64,000 nt of DNA from Lineus longissimus. Taxonomy: Eukaryota; Nemertea; Pilidiophora; Heteronemertea; Lineidae. Shown here one piece after another: positions 1 through 9,377 of this stretch. The DNA is taken from the NCBI RefSeq assembly GCF_910592395.1, contig NC_088325.1, positions 15,254,109-15,318,108 on the forward strand, given 5' to 3'. Every line of letters starts with the position of its first letter. The first letter of the stretch is position 1. The notes under the pieces were generated by a model that did no database searches, was not told the origin of the DNA, and worked only from the letters and a program-made list of their open reading frames with translations. The translations under genes were made by a program, and so were the position numbers.

Positions 1-50
1 CCAACTCTTACGATCTCAACCTTACAACATCTCATCTTTTCATTTTACAG

Positions 51-2839
51 ACTGGCTAAGATGTCCAGCCCCAACATCAACCTGATGATACTGATTGGGG
101 CCGTCTTCCTCTACCTCAGCTGTATTCTATACGGGCTGGAGGCTGTCCAAGGAGAAACTTCCACTTCGGTCTCTACGTTCGCGTGTCGGGTAAGTTCATC
201 AGAGTTTTTGTAGACCACGTGTAAATGAGATGAGACAATTCTTCAGAAACGTATGCACGTTATCATGGTGGCAATTTAGTTCGACACTACCTGCTAAAGA
301 AGATGCATAGTCCGGTCTTGGCTCACCGTCCTAACCTTTCTCACTTTGTTTCAGGCCTGGGCGTGGATCACCAGCTTATCCTTCACACTCCTCTTCGGAT
401 CCCTGTTCGCCAAATCCTGGCGAGTCCATCGAATCTTCCGCTCAGCCGGAGTCAAACGGACGGTCATCAGGGACGAGAAGCTGGTCGCCATCGTGATTGG
501 TCTCATGATCATTGACGTCATCATCCTGGGTATTTGGCAGGGCATCGACCCTCTCAGGAGTGTCATCGTCTACTTCAACGAAAACAATCAGGTAAGACTA
601 CACGTTCGATTCACACCTTTTTTATCCTCGACCTGGAGTTAACCGACATTTTCCCTTCTGATGGCAATCTTGTCTCGCGAGATCCATACCATCGTCAACA
701 TAGATCTCTGATTGGTTCTCTGGCTTCTCTGAAGACTGTCCCGGCAAAGCAGAACTTGGGGCATCTGATTTGCTGAACGACAGAAAATCTGTGAATGAGG
801 ACTATGTTTCGAATTTGACACAGTGATACTCCAAATCGAATATGATACAACCGTGCAATCACGTTCTTTCCTCGTTTCTCGCTATGGGCTAGTGTTGGTA
901 CATAATCTTGAATTCCCAGTTGTACCACTATCAGCTACTGTCTTTATCTAATTCGTATTGCCTCTTTTCAGATGTCATTTTCATCAACTGCTTCTCCGGA
1001 CTCAACCTCTGACCCACACTTCATATCTTCCCCATCTTCTGGAAACGACGTCATCGAGGTTCTCTCTCGTTCAACGTGCACAAGCCAGTATCTTCCGATC
1101 TGGTTCTTTGTCCTCCTCGTCTACAAAGGTGTACTCCTCTTCTACGGGACATATCTATCCTGGGTCATACGCCACGTGACCCTACCCTCCATGAACGACT
1201 CCACGTGTATCATTATAAGTTGTCACGTAACTACAATCGTCAGTGCTGCAGCCGTTTCATTGGCTGTCATCTTCAAGGAGTGGCCAGATGTTGTCTACAC
1301 CAGTTTCAGTGCTGCCGTCTGGTTGTCCACCACCGTCACGCTGTCTGTTGAATTTCTACCAAAGGTAAGTTACTACAGTGCATCCCATCTTACCTGGCCA
1401 CACATTTTATCTAGCCTTGCCTTCCTACTTCGTTATCTTTGTGAATTGCTCTTGTTTTCACGTTGTTCTACATTGTTGAAGCATTGTTTCCCATTGTTGT
1501 GACATTGTTCTTCATTGTTACTTTTCTGTTGCCAGATCCACCTGTGGAAGAAGAAGAATGCAGAGGAAGACTCGCTGAAGGTGTCAATCTCGTCCCAGGT
1601 GTATTCCTCACCTGGGCAGACTTTTGAACAGCTGGAGGAGGAGATGTACCACCTGGTGGCTGAGAATAGAGCGCTCAAGAAATCACTCGGCATGGTAAGC
1701 ACACTTTCTCTACTGACAGCTCTTATCGGTGCTCTGATGAATTCCATTCTACCGAAATCCGCCATGTCCAGATCAGTACACTAATCATTACCAAAAGAGG
1801 TTCCAACATTCATGAGCCCCGCCGCCATCATTCAGTGACATGCCGCTGTTGATTGATCCAATCGTGGAGTAGTAAAGCTGCTCTCTCATACTCAAAGATT
1901 GTTAAACTCATTAGTTCCTCGGAGGTTGTTTGCTAACTTAGGCCTATTCTCGTTTCTTTGCAGAAGGATGTGACAATCAAGAAATTGGAAGATCACGTGT
2001 ACAGTGCCAAGGACAAACTTTCACACCTCCTCGAAGGAAACGACAGCAAAGAAGACAGCGGCGTGCACATTGCCATGCCAACACCCATACCACGTGATCA
2101 CCCTGACAACGATTCTGGCCACGCAGGAGACGACAGCAATGACAGTTTAGAGCCGCCATCTTATTCTCGCGGTGTGAACTGTAAGAATATCCAGATTGTG
2201 CGAGAGTCGACGCCGGCGAGTCCGAAAAGTAGCGTCAAGAGTATGAAGATGAAACGAAGAGCGAGCTTACGCAGTTTAGGAAGCTGTGCCTCAGAAAGAT
2301 TCACCGAGTTGAGAGACGCTATTGCAGTGGACTTGGATCATGCGAAATATATCAGTGCCAATCTTAGGAGCGCCATCTGTAGTGACTTAGCTGAAGCTTC
2401 TTTTGGGTGTAGGAGCACCACTTATCAGTATGTTCAGTCAAAACAGGATCTGTCTGGTGCGATCGCCGGAAGCTATGATCTCGATGATAACTGTGACACT
2501 TATTCGTACGTTAGTAACCACCTTCCACGGCGACCAGCGTCCGTCGCAAGTTCTTGTGGGGCATCATCAATAGGGCGACACTCCCGTTGTTCAAGTTGTG
2601 ATAGCATCTCCGCTCTTAGCAATGATAAAATGTACCCTGGTAGTTGCCCAGGTTCCACACCAAGGACACACAGACGCACATCACCATGGCGACAAAGCAG
2701 ATCTAGGCGGGTCGGACGACGCCATTCGTGGAAACGACGACCAATCGAAAAAGTGTATTCCATCCAAGAACCACGTGAACCTTATACGAATCAAGTGGGT
2801 GTGGCGTTTAGAAGGGACCTTGCTGCTACCCCTGTGTGA
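51..2839 (+). CDS. GABA-B-type (class C) G-protein-coupled receptor, 3' part
   Basis: This is the C-terminal half of a metabotropic GABA-B-like receptor; the upstream exons lie outside the window. Coding exons are 51-189, 355-591, 972-1364, 1536-1694 and 1964-2839 (TGA), all in phase with GT-AG borders. The first exon encodes the MSSPN motif that precedes TM1-2 in GABA-B receptors. The second gives FAKSWRVHRIF (TM3 and loop) and IWQGIDPLR (TM4). The third gives the YKG motif and TM5-7, ending in FLPK. Exon 4 holds a heptad-rich segment (FEQLEEEMYHLVAENRALKK) that continues as KKLEDHV, matching the C-terminal coiled coil that pairs GABA-B subunits. A Ser/Arg-rich tail of about 280 residues follows, ending ATPV, a possible class I PDZ ligand. 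Similarity is closer to the GABBR2 style than GABBR1, but a lineage-specific orphan subunit is equally possible, so I give no symbol. Confidence 0.9.
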
Positions 2840-3091
2840 CTATAGGTTGGTTTCATCAAGGGTTGATGATGCTGGTGCTACATTTTAAATGTTTTTTGTG
2901 TGTACCTTTAGGGACGAGGTTGTTCCGTTTCGTTCCTGAGATAGATGGATGAAGACAATTTATAGAATGACCGCGACTACACGGGAGCTAGCTCCTTATA
3001 TGTCGATCCAGCGTTTTTGATAAAGACGTTGTATAGAAACTGCTGCCATGTAAATTAGCCTAACGTATGCCAAATGTGCCGATATTAGATC

Positions 3092-3097
3092 ATTAAA
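3092..3097 (+). terminator. Candidate poly(A) signal of the GABA-B-like gene
   Basis: An ATTAAA hexamer lies about 250 bases after the receptor stop codon, followed by a T/GT-rich stretch (TGTGTGTGTTTATTTC) that resembles a downstream cleavage element. The 3' UTR would therefore run from 2840 to about 3120. This is a motif call only. Confidence 0.5.
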
Positions 3098-3992
3098 CTA
3101 AATATTACTTAGTAAATCACTGTGTGTGTTTATTTCATTTTCCAGTTCCATATATCTCTCGATGTTGTAAAACATCTCTCAATAATGTTTGTATATCGAC
3201 AGATCAAGACACCATTGTGTCAGTAAGATGAACATTTGAATTTGACCTGAACATATCATATAAAGAATGGAAAGTTTCACAAATGAGGTTGTTGTTTGTA
3301 CATTTTATCATAAGGCCCCGTTCATGATCCATGACGACACGTGGCAATCCGAGTGAATATTTGCTATTCATGTAGACTAACGTGCACCCAACGCACTCGA
3401 AGTTTCAATAACCTTTGATAGGTGGCGACACACACCAATCTCGAAGCACCGGCATGTGCTGTCATCTAGTAGCAATATGGATAACCATAATTGTTCGATT
3501 TCTGTTACATTGCGTGTGATTGGTTGCTAGCTCAGCCCGGAGCCAATCAGCAGAGGCGTGTTGTATGGCCATCGGTATGTTGTAAACAACATGGTGGAAA
3601 CCGAGAAAAAGGAAAATGTATGGGATTTCTGCTATTTTACATGATTTTCAGCAAATTGCAACTCCAGTGAATGACATTTGATATATTCTAATGAATAAAG
3701 ATATTTCTCTATTCCTGCCTTTGTAATTGATGCAGCTATGAAGGGTTAGCCCTATCCAAACAAAGTAAAAATGAGCATTTTATTTGAGAAAAATAAAACT
3801 AGACTTACACTACAGACTACAGTACACCACACCAGTTGAAGTTTATCGCCACACATAATTATGATCATAGGTGCTGGCACTAAAAAATAATTGAGATCTC
3901 GTGAATTACTTCTAATTACAGGTAACTTGAATCAGCAACTTGGCTTGGAAGAAATCAACGACGTCCAGTCGACAAGAGTACACTCCAGCACC
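3098..3992. other. Spacer and probable TMEM218 promoter/5' UTR
   Basis: There is no convincing coding exon here. Around 3518-3550 an ATTGG and a CCAAT box face each other about 25 bases apart (GATTGGTTGCTAG and GAGCCAATCAG), which is typical of an NF-Y-bound promoter. The GTTGCTAG part resembles half of an RFX X-box, which would suit a ciliary gene, but the second half is poor. An acceptor-like TTACAG at 3921 suggests a spliced 5' UTR for the next gene. Confidence 0.4.
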
Positions 3993-4838
3993 ATGGCACT
4001 TGTTGATGAAATTGGTATTGGAGTCGGATTGTTCCTGCTCATATTAATCTGGACGATATCCATTTTCCTATGCTTAGCATTGTCTAGGGCTAAGGGTGGT
4101 GCAGGGTACGTTCGAAACAAAAAGAAAGATTCAGAAGAAAGTACACTTCATGCTTCTTCAGTTTGTTTCTCTGACTAGTGTCCCCTAGCAAAATGCCTGT
4201 TTGTTTTTACTTTACTAATTTTGATATGGAATTACTCCATGCTCACAAACACTGATGATGGGACAAGATGCATCCAGCATAGCAAGCTTTGGAAATACTA
4301 CTAACAGGAGTCAGTATTTCAACTCACGTTAAACTTTTCATTCAAACCTGAGTTCAATACATGTAAATTGACTGGTGACTTTATGATTTCAGAGCTGCTT
4401 CTGTTGTTGTTCTCATCTTGGCTTCAGTTATTACACTGATTCTATGGTACATACCACGTTTGCCACCAGAGGGAGTTGTTGAGGAGGTCAAGGTAAATTA
4501 GACTACCAAAACACAATCTGGCTTAACATGTGCTTTTGGAAGTTTAAAACCCTGGGTTGTCCAAGGGTGCAAGCACAAAGACACAGCCATTATATTTGCA
4601 ATCTTCGGATGATTACTAAGTATAGTTATTGAGCTGACTGTGGTATTCAAGTTTCTTTCTCCTTTCAAAATAATACAAATTACTTGTCTTATTTCAGGTG
4701 TATGACTACTTCTTCATTGCGCGGGTCTCACTTCTCACCTTCCTAAGCTTCTTCGTCCTTGTAGGAGCCTTTTTTGTTTTGGTCCACTATGCATCGGAGC
4801 CCATCAAAGGAAAGGCAATCAAAATGAAACGTTTTTAG
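3993..4838 (+). CDS. TMEM218: Transmembrane protein 218
   Basis: A three-exon gene (3993-4105, 4393-4492, 4698-4838) encodes 117 residues, close to the 115 of human TMEM218. The start has a strong Kozak context (ACCATGG). Order along the protein: a first membrane segment (GIGVGLFLLILIWTISIFL), the conserved LSRAKGGAG loop, a second membrane segment, a PRLPPEGVVEEVKVYDYF stretch matching the family's acidic loop, and a third membrane segment ending HYASEPIKGK. TMEM218 is a small multi-pass protein of the ciliary transition zone, associated in vertebrates with the MKS/TMEM67 module and with ciliopathy. The assignment rests on length, topology and the LSRA, E(V)VKVxDxFFI and HYxxEPI motifs. It converges on SDHC, which lies on the other strand. 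Confidence 0.93.
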
Positions 4839-6083
4839 GACGGAGTGGAAGCACATATCCTGTTGGTGCTGAAAGCCTGAATGACATCCTGGGGGACGCA
4901 AAACTGATCGAATTCGAGCGTCTGTTTTCAAACAAGTCCAGTCAGAAGAGAGATAGCATAAACTGATCATTTATTCCGTTTAAACATTTTCTAAAGTTGC
5001 AGTTTTTTAGATGGGTGATGAGCTGGGTCACGATGGATGACAGTTACTTTTTCAGCCTTGCTGGTCATGGCGGCATAGAATGGCGTGAGTGGATATGTGA
5101 TCTAAAAAGTGCCGTCCATTCGTTTGAATACAGGATAGTTTTATCAATGATGTAGGGAGAGGAAGGGGTTAAGATATTTTATTATGAGGATATGTGAGTT
5201 AGTTGATCTGGCAAGGTACTGGTAGATAGATTTAGGACTTTGTGGATGATAGAACTTCAGGTTTGAGGAGAGTCTACCACTTTCATATGATGTAATTTAA
5301 TTATTCTTGAAGAGGATTATAGATAAAGTTTTATACTTTTTATGCATGTATTTCTTCGTTCAGTTCTTGACCCATTCATTGGGTCAATTGTGGTTTGATT
5401 ACAACATCATCCATGGGGAAACCTACTTCCAAAGACTATGTTGTAAATTCTTGGTTCGAGCACTTGGTATTTTCGGAGCGATTGTGACTTGGTCTTCAAG
5501 GGCGTACAAAGACAACCATGCAACAGAACTGGAGAAGAGTTTTTTCGAGCAAAGCCATTTCATGGCATGGTCACAATTCGTCCCTTAAACCCTTCACTCC
5601 TATGACAAACCACCTGATGCATCAACAGCTCCTCCTCCTTGTCCGGTCTCTTGAGGACAAAGTCACAACAACAATGGGGGGCCACGTCCACACGAACATG
5701 TTTAAGACTGGGTCTTGGTCAATCTCTACAGTGTTAGGGACTCCAATGTTTTCATCACATGACTTTACATGGTATTACCATTATATTCACACAGAAATGA
5801 ATGATGATGAAACACCAAAATTAAAACAGGATGTTTTATTGGTAACTATAGGTACAAGAGGATGATACAGCATTGATATAAGAAAGGTTCTTCTGTCAAT
5901 AACATCTATGAGTTCCACTGAGCAAATGTACAAGTTTCACGCCATCATGAAAAGGAGCATTATTGTCTTCTAACATCCCTGAGTTGGTCCAAATACTCTC
6001 ACAGCTAGCTCTCCGTCGGATCAATGATGCCCATAACCAAAATGAAAACACACAATTGAATGTCATAATCCAGTCCTTGTTTA
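4839..6083. other. Convergent 3' UTRs and spacer of TMEM218 and SDHC
   Basis: There are 1.2 kb between the two stop codons. The open frames of 93 and 115 codons at 5307-5865 have no recognisable domain or splice context, and I regard them as chance. The right-hand part is the SDHC 3' UTR on the minus strand. I see no other gene. Confidence 0.6.
5835..5840 (-). terminator. Candidate poly(A) signal of SDHC
   Basis: TTTATT on the plus strand reads AATAAA on the minus strand, about 245 bases past the SDHC stop codon. Motif call only. Confidence 0.5.
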
Positions 6084-7953
6084 TCACAATAATGCAAGTG
6101 CGAGACTTCCAACGACAGTGGCGGCGATTAATGTGTAGCCACTCATGTAGACTTCCTTGATTTTGAAGCCAAATCCGAGATCCCAGGCCTGTGGATAGAA
6201 AATGATACACATCATTATTTGGAGGAAGTGAAAAAGATGCATCACTCAGTGAATGAAGTAGACCCTTAGGAAATGGACCTACGTTTCATTCAGTCCAACC
6301 ATACAACAAGATATGCAGTCATGTAAGTAATAGTAAGGGATTCATTCGCAAGCAGACGGGCAGCATGGCGTAGTGATAAAGAGTCAGACTCATAGTAGCA
6401 ACACATGACACAGACACAGTGCTTGTGGTCATTGGCAAGCAACCTCGAATGACACCTAAAACTGGCTGCTGCTGACAGGAGAAGGAAAATACCCATTACA
6501 AGTGAGAAACCTGAGTAGGCCTTAAATGGGATCAACTACTCCTCCAGGTTGAAGACCAAGTAATGCGTCGAATGATTCATAATGGTGCCAAACTAAAGTG
6601 GCACTTGACAAATACACACAAGAGCAAATGTGGGGAACTCACCATGTGCCTTAGACCAGCCAATGTATGGTAAACGAATGGCATCGCTATAAACAACTTG
6701 GTGGTAAAGATGATTGCAGAGGACATTGGCAAGGTGGTCAAGACGTGTGCATAACTTGCAAAGTCACCGGATCCTAGGATGACAGCCGGGGGAAGCACGT
6801 AGATGACTGGAAGAACAAGCCAACACATGAAGTCTCATTCAGTATGAAAAGAGAATTGATTTGCTCAGGAGTAGCAGGATGATTTAACAAAAGTAGCGGC
6901 CACTGTATCCATCTCTGTACGAGGTTGTACACTAATAGACTTACTCACTTAAACACCAAGCCAGAAGGCTTTAAACAGCCTCTGGCCTACTATGTTTTAT
7001 CCCTCTGATAAAAGCAATTCAAACCAAAAGAACTGTTTTTTGTTGTGAAAATGCATAAAATCTCTTGTGACTCAAGCGCTCATTTCATCTTTGGATTTCA
7101 GAGGAAATATGAAGATCTTTAGATATAGGGAAGTAAAGAAAGCACCTTCTTGCTACCTCATAGATATGACATTACTTACTACCAGTTAAAGCCATCCCTG
7201 TTGCCCTGTTCATAATCGACAGTCCGGAGGTGAAACCAAAGCTGAAACAACAGAAAAATAGTCATGTAAGGAATTATCATGTTGATACTTTCAAAGTGCT
7301 ATTATACTGTATGTATTATATGGTTGGCCAGGCCGACTTACTGGTGGGGAACAGCAGTCCTAATGTCTCTTCCTTTCATAGGATGGACGCACAATGACGG
7401 TAGATCAGCATGATGATTGGCCAACATAAAGGAGTTTACCATACATGCATACACGAAGCAACTTCAGTCAAGAAACTCACTTGAATGTTGTCATATACGG
7501 TGACATCGGACGCTTGAGGCGAACTTCATTTTTCTCCCAGAATTGCTTCTGTTCCTCCACAGACTTCGGGTTCATTGAGATTGTCGCTGCTCGGAACGTT
7601 AGTGAGGTGCTCCGACGCATCAAAGATGCACCCCGGGCTGCCCTTGAATAGAAAGGTAATTTTGTTGATATTTTGATGGATTGACTTACCTGGCCAAAAC
7701 AAGCTGCGTAACTATGCACAGAGTAAATATTTGATTTTAAGACTTTTTAACTTTTTTTTAAAGAGAGATCACTACGAGACTGGTATCAGTAAGGCTAAGG
7801 GTAAATGTTACACGGTGGTTTTATACCACGTCAAAAGAGCTGAATAACACTAAGACAACAGGTTTTCCAAGAGTGTGCATGGACAAACCCTTCTTTCATG
7901 TTGAACATCTCAGCAACTCTCAATATTACTAACCTGAGAAGTGTCAAGGCCAT
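6084..7953 (-). CDS. SDHC: Succinate dehydrogenase cytochrome b560 subunit, mitochondrial
   Basis: Five minus-strand coding exons (7934-7953, 7481-7642, 7180-7241, 6643-6806, 6084-6188) join to 170 residues; human SDHC has 169. SDHC is one of the two inner-membrane anchors of complex II, passing electrons from succinate to ubiquinone and carrying the b-type haem. The first exon is tiny (MALTLL plus two bases), as in vertebrate SDHC. A basic, Ser/Arg-rich presequence follows, then FWEKNEVRLKRPMSPYMTTF, the N-terminal family signature. Next comes SIMNRATG (residues 69-76), where the family usually has SxxHRxTG, then three membrane segments. FVYHTLAGLRHMAWDLG contains the haem-ligand His (H128 here, 127 in human). 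The Asn in place of the signature His is unusual. The donor at 7180 was chosen because GTAAGT there gives a gap-free alignment. Confidence 0.95.
6350..6440 (+). repeat. Possible tRNA-derived SINE fragment in SDHC intron 4
   Basis: The stretch around 6364-6376 (GGCATGGCGTAGTGATAAAG, read with its flanks) resembles a Pol III A box, and a weak B-box-like CCTCGAATGAC lies about 75 bases on. The match is degenerate, no target-site duplication is clear, and I see no second copy in the window. Confidence 0.25.
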
Positions 7954-9377
7954 AACTGCATTGAATATCTGAAATCTGGAAAACAAGAGAGTATTAATTC
8001 AGCTTTAGAGTGATGGGAGGGACGGTGGCAGGGCGACAGTCGGAACTGTTAGGCTACTGTTGGTACATCATCTAAATTGGTTGCAGCTCCATCTTTTCTC
8101 GAGACACCCTCTATAATCAGCAACTTGCCATGAGCATCAGCATGATGATAAGCAATACAATAGGAATGAAAATAGGCCTTCGTACGGACATGCAAGTATA
8201 TACGCTATACATTTACAACGTATGCTACAGAGAGAGTGTATGGTGCATTGCTTAATGCTAGGCCTAGTGTTAGTGTATTTTGTACACAGAGAAATTAACA
8301 CAATAACAGTCGAGGTCATTCCTTGGGCACTTTTTTCCTCGTTAGGCTTGTTTTCGATAAAGAACAGCGAAGATACCATGCAAAACACGATCTTTACATC
8401 AAACACACTCAACAAAAACCTTTTATCATACTTTTCTAAATCAGAATATGCTTCAAAACGGAGTTTTTTTATCAATATCCGACTGCTTTTAAAATCGGAC
8501 AGTAGTGATTACGTAATAGGACTAGCGGTAGAAAATGGAACTAAGTGTTATAGAATTGATAACCAGCTAGAAGAGTCGTTGGGTCCGATAACCAGCTGGG
8601 GAGCGCCTCAGCGCCTCTAGTGTCAAGATGGGGGTAATAGCTGGTTACGATTAGACAGTGGTGCCACTATTGGGGAAACCGGTGGGTGTTCAAAAGTCAT
8701 AACCGCTGGTCACGGCCGAGCACGTGGCAGAGACCGAGCTACCATTTAGCATACGCATTGCAACAAAAGCAGTCATCAACATTCTTGATTACTTATGGCT
8801 GCAGCAGCAGGCAGTTCAGAAACTATAGGAGGCGAAAAAATGTCATCACGATACTGCAGAATGCGCACGCTTGCATCCTGGTTGCCAATTAGTCAACTGA
8901 GGTTTTCCTCATAAAACAATAAGGAAGCGATAGCCTATACTGTTCGCTAATGACTACGGCCTATTTTTGTGTCAATATGCTCCTTCCAAACTGTAATCTC
9001 AAGCCTTCTAGAGAGGATATGAAATTATAAGATCTACTCCTATAGTTTCCTTCGATCTTAAAGGTAGACGGACAGTTTGTATTCATGAACTCAAGAGGCG
9101 ACGGTATGATTCCATTGTACGTGAAGCAATGGGGCTCAGAACCAGCAGAGTGGTGCGGGGATTGGTGCAGCTGGGACAGACTGGACAAGGGTTGACCAGG
9201 ACGACGAAAGTGACTTCGATGAGTATGAGGAGGGATCCTTGAAATTTTGACGAGAGGCTGTCATATTCCCTTTAACTCTGACGTTCACGAAGCCTATTAA
9301 CGGAGCAATTGATATAAGGCCCAGCAATACTTGATATTCTCATTTATTAATAAATCCGTCTAATGCAAACATCCTCA
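7954..9377. other. Spacer between SDHC and the orphan membrane-protein gene
   Basis: The two genes are transcribed away from each other. An acceptor-like TTTTCCAG just upstream of the SDHC start (minus strand, near 7980) suggests SDHC has a non-coding first exon further into this spacer. The open frames at 8222-8620 (+) and 8137-8475 (-) overlap on opposite strands and show no domain, so neither is called. Confidence 0.5.

Noticed and set aside
7340-7440. Possible extra SDHC exon (frame starting MLANHHADLPSL on the minus strand with a GTAAGT donor)
   Set aside because: Joining exon 2 directly to 7241-7180 gives a gap-free match to SDHC; this segment would insert unrelated residues in the first membrane region.
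8137-8620. Overlapping open frames of 132 and 112 codons on opposite strands
   Set aside because: No domain, no splice signals and mutual overlap; likely chance in AT-rich spacer.
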